Positions 45,557-54,987 of a stretch of 64,000 bases of DNA are shown piece by piece. Source of the DNA: Fen-1258 sp947085815 (GTDB lineage Bacteria; Bacteroidota; Ignavibacteria; Ignavibacteriales; Melioribacteraceae); the NCBI GenBank assembly GCA_947085815.1, contig CAMTXU010000016.1, positions 62,001-126,000 of the forward strand. Reading direction: 5' to 3'. Each line of letters opens with the position of its first letter. Positions within the stretch are counted from its first letter, which is position 1. The translations under genes and the position numbers were made by a program. Under the pieces are notes generated by a model, which worked only from the letters and a program-made list of their open reading frames with translations, was not told the DNA's origin and searched no databases.

Positions 45557-46119
45557 ATTATGATGTGATCGAAAAATTTGTGAAAAATCTCCTTCAAGAA
45601 GTTGATGAAGATCCCGGAAGGGAAGGATTAAAAAATACTCCCCACCGAGTTGCCAGGGCGTTTGAGTTTTTTACGCAAGGTTATAAAGAGAATCTCGAAG
45701 AGACTCTTAATAATGCAATTTTCAATGAGAAATATGATGAGATGGTGATTGTTAAAGACATCGACTTTTACAGTCTTTGCGAACATCATCTTCTTCCATT
45801 TTTTGGCAAAGTGCATGTCGCTTATATTCCTGACGGTAAAATAGTTGGCTTAAGTAAGTTGCCGCGCGTTGTTGATGCGTTCTCGAGGCGATTACAAATT
45901 CAGGAGAGAATGACTCAAGAAATCGCTGATACACTCGATAAATTTTTAACTCCACGCGGCGTGGCGGTTGTTGTAGAGGGGTATCATATGTGTATGATGA
46001 TGCGTGGCGTGCAAAAGCAAAATTCAATTACCACAACAAGTGCAATGCATGGAATCTTCAAAGAAGATGCGCGGACAAGGACTGAGTTCTTAAATCTAAT
46101 AGCTCAAAAAAGAATATAA
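45553..46119 (+). CDS. folE: GTP cyclohydrolase I
   Basis: A 188-residue GTP cyclohydrolase I, which makes dihydroneopterin triphosphate from GTP. The zinc ligands are Cys76 and His79 (SLCEHHLLPFFG) and Cys147 (EGYHMCMMMRG). TTG 45553 overlaps the end of the PTPS gene by 4 bp and the SDR start overlaps its stop. It supplies both folate and pterin; the neighbours favour the pterin role. Confidence 0.95.
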   Translation: MNYDVIEKFVKNLLQEVDEDPGREGLKNTPHRVARAFEFFTQGYKENLEETLNNAIFNEKYDEMVIVKDIDFYSLCEHHLLPFFGKVHVAYIPDGKIVGLSKLPRVVDAFSRRLQIQERMTQEIADTLDKFLTPRGVAVVVEGYHMCMMMRGVQKQNSITTTSAMHGIFKEDARTRTEFLNLIAQKRI

Positions 46120-46829
46120 TGGGAATGAAGAAGGCTGTTTGGATTACCGGAGCGAGTTCAGGAATTGGGAAACAACTCGCAATCAAATTCGCAAAGAAGG
46201 GAGTTCGAGTACTTGGCACTGCCCGTCGATTAGATCTGTTACATAAAATCAAAAAGGAGTTAGGTGAAAACGGTTCTTTTTTCGAATGTCATAAATTAAA
46301 TGTTTCTGATCTGGATTCGGTGAATGAATTTTATCAAAAAATATCTGACAAGTATCAAATTGACTGTTTGATAAACAATGCAGGCACAACTTCATTCAAA
46401 AGTGCCATAGATAATTCAATTCAAGAAATTGAAGAAATTATTAGAGTCAATCTTCTTGGGTCGATCTACACAATAAAAACTGTTCTCCCTGAGATGATTG
46501 AAAGAAAATCGGGTACGATCATAAACATTTTATCGGTTGTTACACAAAAAATTTTTACTTCAAGCAGCGCTTACTCTGCATCAAAGTCTGGATTGCATGC
46601 TTACACAAAAGTGCTGCGCGAGGAGTTGCGAGAAAAAAATATTCGGGTGATAAATATTTCTCCCGGAGCAACCGCAACCTCAATATGGCCGGATGGCGCG
46701 CTTCAAAAATACTCCGATCGAATGATGACACCACATGACGTTGCCGATCAGGTCTATTATGTTTATTCTGAAAAAAGTAATTTAGTCCCGGAGGAATTAG
46801 TTCTACGCCCAATAAAGGGTGATCTTTAA
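46119..46829 (+). CDS. Short-chain dehydrogenase/reductase, possible sepiapterin-type reductase
   Basis: A 236-residue classical SDR. GASSGIG at residues 11-17 binds NAD(P), NNAG lies at 86-89, and Ser139 with Tyr152 and Lys156 make the catalytic set. The sequence alone is generic. Its overlap with folE and the PTPS-folE order suggest the reduction of pyruvoyl-tetrahydropterin, as sepiapterin reductase does in Chlorobium relatives. A fatty-acid-type reductase is also possible. Confidence 0.85.
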   Translation: MGMKKAVWITGASSGIGKQLAIKFAKKGVRVLGTARRLDLLHKIKKELGENGSFFECHKLNVSDLDSVNEFYQKISDKYQIDCLINNAGTTSFKSAIDNSIQEIEEIIRVNLLGSIYTIKTVLPEMIERKSGTIINILSVVTQKIFTSSSAYSASKSGLHAYTKVLREELREKNIRVINISPGATATSIWPDGALQKYSDRMMTPHDVADQVYYVYSEKSNLVPEELVLRPIKGDL

Positions 46830-46844
46830 ATCAATTATTTATTT

Positions 46845-46945
46845 AAGGGGCGGTTGTAAAAATATCTATATCCTCTGCGGACTTTGCGTTTTCTCTGTGC
46901 TCTCTGCGTTAAATATTTCCATTCGATAATTTTTAGAACTGTACT
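46845..46945. repeat. Degenerate palindromic repeat
   Basis: Contains CTCTGCGGACTTTGCGTTTTCTCTGTGCTCTCTGCGTTAAAT-like words (short parts: TCTGCGGACTTTGCG, CTCTGCGTTAAAT) that match the interior of the 34037 repeat in complement. The ends are no longer perfect, so it looks like an old copy. It lies between the SDR gene and the terminator at 46952. Confidence 0.4.
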
Positions 46946-46951
46946 AAAAAT

Positions 46952-46976
46952 AAAAACCCCCGATTATTATCGAGGG
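46952..46976 (-). terminator. Rho-independent terminator of the minus-strand Spy-like gene
   Basis: On the minus strand: an eight-pair stem with one mismatch (CCCTCGAT/ATCGGGGG), loop AATA, followed by TTTTT. It ends 25 bp after the stop of the gene at 47001. Confidence 0.8.
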
Positions 46977-47000
46977 TCTCCAAAATTATTTCTGATATTT

Positions 47001-47498
47001 TCAGCGCATACCTTTTCCGGGTCTCATCATATTTCTCATACCGTGCTCATTCATCATCATTTTTCGGGCTCCAGCTTTCATTCTTGCTTTCATTACATCC
47101 GGGTCGGTCATTCGTGAAAAATGTTTCGTCCAAATTTCTTTTTGCTCGTCGTTCAGCATTTTGTAAACGTCAAGCCCACGCTTTACAGCCGAATATTTGA
47201 GATCTCCCTGAAGTTTGCTGTTCTCATCAGTGAGTTGTAAAATCTTTTTCTCATCAATTACTCCGCTGTCGATAATCTTTTTGAGCTCTAAACGATTTTT
47301 CTGAATTTTAGCTCTCAGGTCGACTGCACCTTGCAGGTGCTGATATTTTAAGTCATCAAATTTTTTTTCCTGCTCCGGAGTAAGCTTTAATAGCACTTTA
47401 ATCCGTTCCCCTCTTGATCCCATCTGATCCGGCTGTGAGAAAACTAGAATGTTCCCGAGTAGAAGAGTGCAGAGCATTAACACAATTACCTTTTTCAT
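47001..47498 (-). CDS. Spy/CpxP-like periplasmic protein
   Basis: A 165-residue exported protein: signal peptide ending near VFSQ (residue 22), then LLKLTPEQEKKFDDLKYQHLQG, an LTxxQ motif as in Spy and CpxP, then coiled helices and LNDEQKEIW. The C-terminus is Met- and Arg-rich (KMMMNEHGMRNMMRPG). It is probably an ATP-independent envelope chaperone or metal-stress sensor. It is divergent from the ECF sigma operon, which suggests shared control. Confidence 0.82.
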   Translation of the reverse strand: MKKVIVLMLCTLLLGNILVFSQPDQMGSRGERIKVLLKLTPEQEKKFDDLKYQHLQGAVDLRAKIQKNRLELKKIIDSGVIDEKKILQLTDENSKLQGDLKYSAVKRGLDVYKMLNDEQKEIWTKHFSRMTDPDVMKARMKAGARKMMMNEHGMRNMMRPGKGMR

Positions 47499-47515
47499 TA
47501 GACCCTCTGTTTATT

Positions 47516-47547
47516 TTGTGATGAAATACTTTCTTTTCGCTATTTTG
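47516..47547 (+). promoter_or_regulatory. Possible promoter for the ECF sigma operon
   Basis: TTG 47516-47518, 22-bp spacer, TATTTTG 47541-47547. The spacing is at the long edge of the accepted range, and start near 47554 gives a 64-bp leader. Confidence 0.35.
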
Positions 47548-47565
47548 ACAACGCAATATGGTCCC

Positions 47566-47592
47566 AGGTTTAATGACTGAATAATTAAACCT
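47566..47592. promoter_or_regulatory. Palindrome in the divergent promoter region
   Basis: AGGTTTAAT and AATTAAACCT, a 9-bp near-perfect inverted repeat with a 9-base spacer, lying between the divergent Spy-like and ECF sigma genes. It could be an operator or a leader hairpin. Confidence 0.35.
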
Positions 47593-47617
47593 CGTAAGAA
47601 TAATATGTGTCTATTAT

Positions 47618-48187
47618 ATGAAACATAATGTGGAAACTGTGCCGGATAACGACTACGAACTTATTAATAGGTATTTAGACGGCGAGGAAGTCGCGTTTAA
47701 TGATATTGTGAAGAAGTATCAAAAAAAAATTTATTGGCACGCGCGCCAAATGCTGGGTAACCATCTTGACGCTGATGAGGTAACACAAGAGGTGCTGATT
47801 GTACTCTACAAAAAATTGAAGAGCTTTAATTTTCAATCTTCACTTTATACATGGATTTACAAAATTGTCAGCACAAGAAGCCTTAATCATATTCGGAAGA
47901 AAAAAATTAAAAAGTTTTTTTCTATAGATGATCCAGATAACGTTTTCGAATTAGAAGTCAAACATGATATTGTTGAGGATCTGGTAAATAGAGAAAAATT
48001 AGCACAGGTAAAAAAATCATTGGATAAGATTCCTCCGAAACAGAGAGAAATATTTATCATGAGAAATTATGAACAGTTAACTTATGAAGAGATTGCCGAG
48101 AGGACTGGCAAGAGCATTGGCGGCTTAAAAGCAAATTATTTTTACGCATTGAAAAAAGTGTTGGAGTTATCAAATGAGAAGAAATGA
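47618..48187 (+). CDS. ECF-type RNA polymerase sigma factor
   Basis: A 189-residue ECF sigma factor. Region 2 (FNDIVKKYQKKIYWHARQMLGNHLDADEVTQEVLIVLYKKLKSF, cited in part) and region 4 with an HTH (LTYEEIAERTGKSIGGLKANYFYALKKV) are clear. The anti-sigma-like membrane protein gene overlaps its end by 14 bp. It should direct a small envelope-stress regulon, possibly including both flanking Spy-like proteins. Confidence 0.92.
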   Translation: MKHNVETVPDNDYELINRYLDGEEVAFNDIVKKYQKKIYWHARQMLGNHLDADEVTQEVLIVLYKKLKSFNFQSSLYTWIYKIVSTRSLNHIRKKKIKKFFSIDDPDNVFELEVKHDIVEDLVNREKLAQVKKSLDKIPPKQREIFIMRNYEQLTYEEIAERTGKSIGGLKANYFYALKKVLELSNEKK

Positions 48188-48797
48188 GGAAAGAATTCTC
48201 GAATATTTATCGGACTTGATGAGTGAGAATGAGCGGTTAAGTTTTGAGAATGAGTTGGCAAATTCGGATGAACTCATTCGTGAATTTGCAGCGATTAAAA
48301 AAAGATTGGAAGAGCTTAATCTACCAATTTCAATTGAATCTGATGAGAGATATTTTGCAGGTATATTACCGCGTATAAAAGAGCGCCTTGATAAAAAGAA
48401 AAACTTTATTACATGGAAGAGTGTTTATGTTTTAACCCCGACTGCCGCAGCTGTGATAATCCTCTCTCTCTTTTTCTTCAATTCCAAAACCGAATTTGAC
48501 GATCAATATAAAGAGTTGGCAAATGTTGTTGTTAATAATTTTTCCGATCAAGAAGTGTCTGATAAATTTTTTTCCGAATTAGAGAGTAATCCTGCTGATA
48601 TTATTTATTCAACGGGTTCAGAGGAGTCTAGTATTCAAATTCCATCCGACTTGGAACTCAATAGTGATTCATACAACCGATTAATCGATAACCCGGTTTC
48701 GGAAGATTATAGAACCCTCCTTGGACTTTCTGAAAATGAATTAGAAATTATTTATGAAAGAGTGAACTCTACAACCTCACAAAAGGTGTTAAAATGA
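48174..48797 (+). CDS. Anti-sigma-factor-like membrane protein
   Basis: A 207-residue protein: a soluble N-terminal part (ERILEYLSDLMSENERLSFENELANSDELI, cited in part) resembling the anti-sigma zinc-finger-less ASD, one membrane segment near 84-102 (VLTPTAAAVIILSLFFF), and a periplasmic tail. It overlaps the sigma gene by 14 bp and the downstream gene by 4 bp. The role is inferred from this setting. Confidence 0.8.
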   Translation: MRRNEERILEYLSDLMSENERLSFENELANSDELIREFAAIKKRLEELNLPISIESDERYFAGILPRIKERLDKKKNFITWKSVYVLTPTAAAVIILSLFFFNSKTEFDDQYKELANVVVNNFSDQEVSDKFFSELESNPADIIYSTGSEESSIQIPSDLELNSDSYNRLIDNPVSEDYRTLLGLSENELEIIYERVNSTTSQKVLK

Positions 48798-49276
48798 AAA
48801 AAATATTTTTAACAATAATTTTTCTTTGCTTAGTTGGATCGGCTGTCAATGCTCAAATGAGACCGCGAAATAATAAAGAAATGAAACCCCTCCAAAGAAT
48901 TGAGCAATGGGAAAAAATGAAACTAATTGAAGTTCTGAATCTTGATGAAGAAACATCGATACGATTTTTTGCCCGTCGCCGGGATAATCAGATGAAGGTG
49001 AGAGAAATTCTGGATCAGAGAGAGAATGCAATGAATGAACTAGAAAATGAAATTAGAGATGGTTCATTAAGCAACGATGCCGCTTATAAAGAGAAGATTA
49101 ACAATCTCCTCTCTTTTGAGAGTAAGATAACAGTTGAAAGAGAAAATTTTGTGAAATCATTGAGCGATATTCTCACACCGCAACAAATTGCTAAAATGAT
49201 AGTATTCGAAAGTAAATTTCGAAGAGAAGTAAGAGAAACGCTGATGGGGCGGGGCAGGGGTCCGGGAAATAATTAG
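48794..49276 (+). CDS. Spy-like periplasmic protein in the ECF operon
   Basis: A 160-residue secreted protein (signal peptide ending VNAQM, residue 21) with long charged helices and the LTPQQIAKM motif near 130, similar in style to the divergent Spy-like gene. Its position right behind sigma and anti-sigma makes it a probable sensor or effector of that system. The C-terminus is Gly- and Arg-rich. Confidence 0.78.
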   Translation: MKKIFLTIIFLCLVGSAVNAQMRPRNNKEMKPLQRIEQWEKMKLIEVLNLDEETSIRFFARRRDNQMKVREILDQRENAMNELENEIRDGSLSNDAAYKEKINNLLSFESKITVERENFVKSLSDILTPQQIAKMIVFESKFRREVRETLMGRGRGPGNN

Positions 49277-49347
49277 TTTATAGTTGATTCTTCTGTAAAT
49301 GCTATTGCATTTTGATTTCTTCTGGGATATTTTTGGCTCGGATTTTT

Positions 49348-49434
49348 GCGGAAGTGGTGAAATTGGTATACACGCTACTTTGAGGGGGTAGTGCCCGTGA
49401 GGGCGTAGGGGTTCAAGTCCCCTCTTCCGCACCA
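49348..49434 (+). tRNA. tRNA-Leu (anticodon GAG)
   Basis: An 87-base cloverleaf with a long variable arm, as in leucine tRNA. Acceptor GCGGAAG pairs with CTTCCGC, anticodon stem-loop CTACT-TTGAGGG-GGTAG gives GAG, the T-arm is AGGGGTTCAAGTCCCCT, and ACCA is encoded at the 3' end. Confidence 0.96.
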
Positions 49435-49616
49435 TCTTTCCTTTAGTCCGATTAAGATTCATCCGAATGGAATTCCCTTTTTGTTAAAATCCCATTTAAT
49501 TATATTAAACCAAAATTTTAATAAATATTTTTGAAAAGATACTGTCCATTGCATACCAAATAACGAGTTTTTCTTTTTCTCTTATTATTTCTGCTTCCCA
49601 GAATAACCATTTTTTT

Positions 49617-50408
49617 TTGGATTTTACAATTGGAGTAATACTCGCTTTCGCTGTCGCCTATATCTCATATAGGGTACGATTTTTATCATCAAGCGGAGCA
49701 ATCGCTACATTTCTTTTAGCAAGTGTTATTTCTGGATTGGGTGGAATTAAATGGTCGGTCCCGATTCTTACATTCTTTATTCTCTCCAGCATCTTATCAA
49801 AGCTACGTAAAAGAAGAAACGCGGCGGTTGAATTTTTTTTTGAAAAGAGCGGAGTCCGAGACCACTTTCAAGTGCTTGCTAATGGTGGATTAGGAGGCGT
49901 TCTTATTATTCTTTATTCTATTCAACAATGCGAACTCTACTATTTGATTTATCTTGCTAGTCTGTCGGCAGTTTGTGCGGACACATGGGCAACCGAGATT
50001 GGAACCTGGAAAAAAAACAATACGTATAACATTCTGAATCTACAAACAATAGAACAAGGGAGTTCCGGCGGAATCTCGATTATAGGTTCAATGGGAGCTT
50101 TAGCGGGAAGTATCACAATAACACTTTCGGGAATAGTATGGATAGAGATTTCTTATATTCAATATGTGATTTTAATTTTATCAGCGGGATTACTCGGAAG
50201 TTTTTTTGACAGCATTCTCGGTGCGACTGTTCAAGAACAATATAAATGCTCGGTTTGCAAAAAGGTTACAGAAAAGCAGATTCATTGCGGCATACAAGCC
50301 GACCATTTCAAGGGTTACTCATGGATTAACAATGATATGGTTAATTTTTTCTCAGGTTTGTCGGGGGCATTGATAATTATCATTCTAAAAAATATTACAA
50401 GATTCTGA
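49617..50408 (+). CDS. DUF92 family membrane protein
   Basis: A 263-residue membrane protein of the DUF92/TMEM19 type with about six helices. ADTWATEIG and the segment TYNILNLQTIEQGSSGGISIIGSMGALAGS are the conserved family patches. Plant and cyanobacterial relatives act as phytyl-phosphate kinases, but the substrate here is unknown. The start is TTG 49617, weakly supported. A TPR protein follows at 5 bp. Confidence 0.8.
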   Translation: MDFTIGVILAFAVAYISYRVRFLSSSGAIATFLLASVISGLGGIKWSVPILTFFILSSILSKLRKRRNAAVEFFFEKSGVRDHFQVLANGGLGGVLIILYSIQQCELYYLIYLASLSAVCADTWATEIGTWKKNNTYNILNLQTIEQGSSGGISIIGSMGALAGSITITLSGIVWIEISYIQYVILILSAGLLGSFFDSILGATVQEQYKCSVCKKVTEKQIHCGIQADHFKGYSWINNDMVNFFSGLSGALIIIILKNITRF

Positions 50409-50413
50409 ACTTT

Positions 50414-53380
50414 ATGAAAAAAATATTCTTCATAGTTTTCTTATTTACTTTGTCTATTTCCGCTCAGAACATGAACAAGAAATTTATTTCCGCAATCAAT
50501 TTTTATGAAGCTCACAATTTTGGAGCCGCTTACCAACTTTTTAATGAAATTTTTTCAGAAAAAATATTAGATGAACAAAAACTTATTGCTGCAAAATATT
50601 ATTCGGCGGATTGTCTACTCAATCTCGATCAGTTAGATGGTTCAGCCGCCGAACTCGAATATTTCATTGATCATTTTAAGTACTCTAATTTTCATGAATC
50701 CGCCTTATACAAACTTGGAACTATCTATTTTGTTAAAGGAGAATACCGAAGAGCGCGTGAACGGTTGATTACGTTGATCAATGAATATAAGTATGGTGAA
50801 TATACAGGCTCCGCATATTATTGGATCGGTGAAGCTTACCTTGCCGAGAGTAAGTTTGTTGACGCTGAAGAAAATTTTAGAGAGGGAATTGCTCAAAAGC
50901 GGACTAATAAATTTATCGTTAATAGTATCTACTCCTTGGCTCAATCCTACGAAAAGATAAAGGATTTTAAGAGTGCGGTTGCAAACTACGATGAACTGCT
51001 GGCTTATTATCAAGATGATCCTTTAGCGCCAAAATCTCAAATGAGAATCGGGATCTGCTACTTCATCTTAAATGAGTATGACAATGCGATCTTAGAACTC
51101 ACCGATCCTCTTCTTAAAAAATTACCACACAAGGAATTGGTTGAAGCAAAATTTTTCCTAGCTAATTCATATGTACGGCTAAAAGAATATAAAGAGGCGG
51201 CACAAGTTTTAATTGAACTTTTGGGCGACATAAAAGAACTGCCGATAAGTAATAAAATAAATTTCAGTTTAGCATGGATCTATTTTCAACAGACAAATTA
51301 TGATGAGGCATATAAAATATTTAAAGAACTCGCCGGAAGCCTTGACGACACGCTGAAAGTTTCTTCATTGTATTGGAGCGGTGAGTGCAAACGATATCTT
51401 GGAGATGATAAAACTGCCGGTGAAATATTTAAACAGTTTATAGAAAAATATCCGAGCCATCCTTTCGCCTCCAAGGCTCAGCTTGGTATCGGATCAGTTT
51501 ATTTTAATCAGAGTAACACAGCCGATGCCGAAAAAGCCCTCCTCAACGCCACTATTTCCGAAGACAAAGCAACTCGTGGAAGGGCATATACGCTTCTTGG
51601 GGAAATACGGCTGAACAGAAAGTTGTTTAATGACGCCAAAACATATTTTTTAGAAGCGGTGAAGCTTACACAAAACCAATCGGAACTTAATTTTAGGGCA
51701 TCTCTCGGACTCGCAGTTTCTGAATTCTATTTGAATAATTATAGCGCGAGTGTTAAAACACTTGAAGACTTAAAAACGCGCGCTAAAAATTTTGAAAACG
51801 ACAAGATCAATTTCTATTTAGCCGAATCGTATTTTTCACAGGGGCAATATTCCCCTTCGCTTAAAAATTACAATTCCATAAAATCATCTTCCTCAGAGAT
51901 AAACAAGCAGACTATTCTCGGAAAAGCTTATGCGTATTTTAATCTGAAGGATTTTCCAAACGCCATTTACTTTTTCAATGAATTCCTTACAAAGTACAAA
52001 AATGATCAGAGCACTAATGAAGTAAGACTACGGTTGGCAGACAGCTATTTTGCAAGTAAAAACTTCGACAAAGCGAGCATCATCTATCGCGACCTCTTTT
52101 CGAAAGAGAATTATGCTTTGAATAATGATTTAGCGTATTACCAGTACGGGCAGTCATTGTTTAAGGCGGGAAAATTGGATGAAGCTATAACCGCTTTCAA
52201 AAATCTTCAAGAGAAATTTCCCCGTTCTAATTATGCAGATGATTCGCAATATGTAATAGGCTGGATAAACTTCCAGCAGAATAATTTTGACCAGGCAATC
52301 AAAAGTTATAAGGAACTTCTTGTTAATTCTCCAAAGTCAACTCTGGTTCCAATTGTATATTATTCCATAGGTGATTCATATTTCAATTTAGGGCAGTACG
52401 ATTTATCCATCGAGTATTATTCTAAAGTGATGGATGAATTTCCCAGTTCGCAATATATATTTGATGCAGTCAGCGGTATTCAATATGCATATGTTGCCAA
52501 AGAACAACCGGAGAATGCAATAAAATTTATCGATCAGTTTATCTCTTCTAATCCGTCATCCAAATTTAACGATCAACTATTTTTTAAGAAGGGTGATCTG
52601 TTCTACAGTATCGAAAAGTATGATGAAGCGATAAAAATATATAAAGAGTTCATAGCAAACTATGCGGTTAGTTCGCTTATCCCCAATGCTTATTACTGGA
52701 TTGGAAAAAGCGCGGTTAATATGAAAAATGAAACTGAGGCGATTGATAATTTTATAAATGCAAGAGCCCGTTCATCTAAATCCGATATTGGAATATCATC
52801 AGCAATCGAACTTGCGAATATCTACTCAAATAGAAAACAATATTCAGAGGCTGTCGGTGTACTTAAAGAAGCTTCAGACGCGGTTCCTACATCTAACCGT
52901 GTAGCGGAACTTTTATACCTTCAAGGTACAAATGAAGTTAAGGATAATAAAATTGGTGAAGCCTTTGCGACTTTTGAACAGATAATAAATTATTACGAGG
53001 GATCTATCTTTTCCGCGAAATCAAAAGTTGAGTGGGGAATGGTTCTTTTGCAGCAAAACAATTATGAGGCTGCCCAATTGCTGCTTAAGGAAGTTGGAGA
53101 GAAGAGAACAGATGATATCGGCGCTCAGGCACAATACTATTACGGTGTATTATTATTTAATCAAAATAAATTTGAGGATGCAATTAGTGCGCTCGTTAGA
53201 GTACGTTCTGTTTATGCCGCTTACGATGAGTGGTATTCGAAATCACTGATGAAATTGGGAGATTGTTACGTAAAATTGAAAGACAATAAACAGGCGCGAG
53301 AAATGTATCGTGCGGTACTGACCAGACACTCAGCCGGCGAATTAGCAATCGAAGCTAAAAGAAAATTGAATCAATTATGA
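50414..53380 (+). CDS. Tetratricopeptide-repeat protein (periplasmic)
   Basis: A 988-residue protein, signal peptide ending ISAQN (residue 16), then about 20 to 25 TPR-like repeats covering the whole length (for example YSADCLLNLDQLDGSAAELEYFI and YYSIGDSYFNLGQYDLSIEYYSKVM). No enzyme domain is visible. It begins the envelope cluster that continues with a barrel-like protein, HU-SPOR, TolQ, TolR and TonB, so it is probably a scaffold like CpoB/YbgF, but far larger. The downstream gene overlaps by 4 bp. Confidence 0.85.
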   Translation: MKKIFFIVFLFTLSISAQNMNKKFISAINFYEAHNFGAAYQLFNEIFSEKILDEQKLIAAKYYSADCLLNLDQLDGSAAELEYFIDHFKYSNFHESALYKLGTIYFVKGEYRRARERLITLINEYKYGEYTGSAYYWIGEAYLAESKFVDAEENFREGIAQKRTNKFIVNSIYSLAQSYEKIKDFKSAVANYDELLAYYQDDPLAPKSQMRIGICYFILNEYDNAILELTDPLLKKLPHKELVEAKFFLANSYVRLKEYKEAAQVLIELLGDIKELPISNKINFSLAWIYFQQTNYDEAYKIFKELAGSLDDTLKVSSLYWSGECKRYLGDDKTAGEIFKQFIEKYPSHPFASKAQLGIGSVYFNQSNTADAEKALLNATISEDKATRGRAYTLLGEIRLNRKLFNDAKTYFLEAVKLTQNQSELNFRASLGLAVSEFYLNNYSASVKTLEDLKTRAKNFENDKINFYLAESYFSQGQYSPSLKNYNSIKSSSSEINKQTILGKAYAYFNLKDFPNAIYFFNEFLTKYKNDQSTNEVRLRLADSYFASKNFDKASIIYRDLFSKENYALNNDLAYYQYGQSLFKAGKLDEAITAFKNLQEKFPRSNYADDSQYVIGWINFQQNNFDQAIKSYKELLVNSPKSTLVPIVYYSIGDSYFNLGQYDLSIEYYSKVMDEFPSSQYIFDAVSGIQYAYVAKEQPENAIKFIDQFISSNPSSKFNDQLFFKKGDLFYSIEKYDEAIKIYKEFIANYAVSSLIPNAYYWIGKSAVNMKNETEAIDNFINARARSSKSDIGISSAIELANIYSNRKQYSEAVGVLKEASDAVPTSNRVAELLYLQGTNEVKDNKIGEAFATFEQIINYYEGSIFSAKSKVEWGMVLLQQNNYEAAQLLLKEVGEKRTDDIGAQAQYYYGVLLFNQNKFEDAISALVRVRSVYAAYDEWYSKSLMKLGDCYVKLKDNKQAREMYRAVLTRHSAGELAIEAKRKLNQL

Positions 53381-54966
53381 AAAAAACTATTGTTATAATT
53401 TTTGTTTTTATTTCATCCTTACTCTTGGCTCAGACCGAACAACAGAGTATTGAACTTCCGGATTTCGTAATCACGGGTAAACAGAGTATAAGTGTCCCCG
53501 TGGCTGTAAAAAAGAAACCGGATTTCATCTCAACTCTTTCGCAAGAATTTTTAACTCCACAGTTTGCGCCCGGAGAACTACCGCTGCTAATTTCGTCGGA
53601 ACCGGTTCCCGTAAGACCCGAGATTAAATCATTTGCCGATTATTTTACCGGCACAATGAAGATTCAAGCGAGCCGTTATGTTTTGCCTATAGGTGAGCTC
53701 AATATTAATCAATCTTTTAGCAACTATCTTTTCAGTGCCAAAGCGTGGGGTTCTAATATAGAAGAGTATATTAAAAATGCCGGCTATAATAGCTCCGGAG
53801 TTTCCTTAACGAATGATTTTTTTGTAAGTACTAAATCCGGTTTCTTGCCAGGAACCAAAATAAAACTAGGAGCCGAGTACATCCGGGATTCATACCGATT
53901 ATTTGCCTCGAACGCTCCAACATTCAAGCGTGAGACTAATAATGGATCGGCACTTTTGTCTATATCAAATTCGTATAACCGCTGGATCAATTTCGGCTTG
54001 GACCTGCGTGGGAATTCTTTTTCATTTAGTGAGAATGGACTTAGAGAGACGAATTTTTCATCCGGAGGATTATTTGAGTTCAAGCAGAATAATTTAACAA
54101 TCGGAGTAAAGGGAAACTACTCCAGACAAATTCTTGATAAGAATCTAAGCGGCAACAAGGGAGATGATTTTTTCTCCACTATCGGTTATGTAAAACTGTC
54201 TCCTTCGAATGACTTCATTTTTGCGGTAGGAATTAATTATGCATCTAACCCATCCAATTCTTTTTTTGCACCGTTCGGATCGATTGATTTCAAACTTAAC
54301 AAAGGGTTAACTCTCAGCGCAGAATTTAATCCTCATGTAAAATACATTACGGTAACCGATTTTATTAAGCGGAATATTTATTTCAATCCCGGATTGACTG
54401 ATAATGTTTTTATGGAATATAAAACCGATATTAACACCATGTTCAAATACGAATATGGAAAAATATTTGCGGTATCTCTAACAGCCGGCTATGCAAAGCT
54501 GAATAACTATTTTTATTTTGACGATGCATTAAATCCCGGGAAATTTGACCTCGCTGTTCTACCCGAAGTAAAATCCATAATGGGCGGAATTAATATTATT
54601 TTTCTGCCGGCTAGATATGGGCATTTCCAGGGGGAATTTATTTACAGAGATGTAAAAGATCAATTTAATAACATGGTGCCATATGAACCAAAAATATCAG
54701 CTTCATTAACTTATGAATATAATTTTACTAACGGTTTTGGATTTAGCGCCGGTTATCATTTGGCTTATGATATTTCAACTAATTTGGTTGCGGTCGATAA
54801 GCTTAACAATTACCATGACGTATCGCTTTCTATTAATTATGAAATAATTTATGGATTAAAACTGACAGCCGACTTTAAAAATATATTGAATCGAACTAAC
54901 TTTACATGGAGACAGTATCAAGAAAAGCCATTCGACCTTCTTGTTGGTATTGAATATCGTTGGTAG
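53377..54966 (+). CDS. Outer-membrane beta-barrel-like protein
   Basis: A 529-residue protein with signal peptide (ends near LLLAQ, residue 18), an N-terminal plug-like start (ELPDFVITGKQSISVPV), and many amphipathic strands with aromatic ends up to a final LLVGIEYRW. It looks like a TonB-receptor-like barrel without a typical plug. It overlaps the TPR gene by 4 bp and precedes the HU-SPOR gene by 21 bp. Function unknown; the operon suggests an envelope role coupled to the Tol/Ton energy system. Confidence 0.72.
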   Translation: MKKTIVIIFVFISSLLLAQTEQQSIELPDFVITGKQSISVPVAVKKKPDFISTLSQEFLTPQFAPGELPLLISSEPVPVRPEIKSFADYFTGTMKIQASRYVLPIGELNINQSFSNYLFSAKAWGSNIEEYIKNAGYNSSGVSLTNDFFVSTKSGFLPGTKIKLGAEYIRDSYRLFASNAPTFKRETNNGSALLSISNSYNRWINFGLDLRGNSFSFSENGLRETNFSSGGLFEFKQNNLTIGVKGNYSRQILDKNLSGNKGDDFFSTIGYVKLSPSNDFIFAVGINYASNPSNSFFAPFGSIDFKLNKGLTLSAEFNPHVKYITVTDFIKRNIYFNPGLTDNVFMEYKTDINTMFKYEYGKIFAVSLTAGYAKLNNYFYFDDALNPGKFDLAVLPEVKSIMGGINIIFLPARYGHFQGEFIYRDVKDQFNNMVPYEPKISASLTYEYNFTNGFGFSAGYHLAYDISTNLVAVDKLNNYHDVSLSINYEIIYGLKLTADFKNILNRTNFTWRQYQEKPFDLLVGIEYRW

Positions 54967-54987
54967 CTATAAATTAAAGAATAATAA

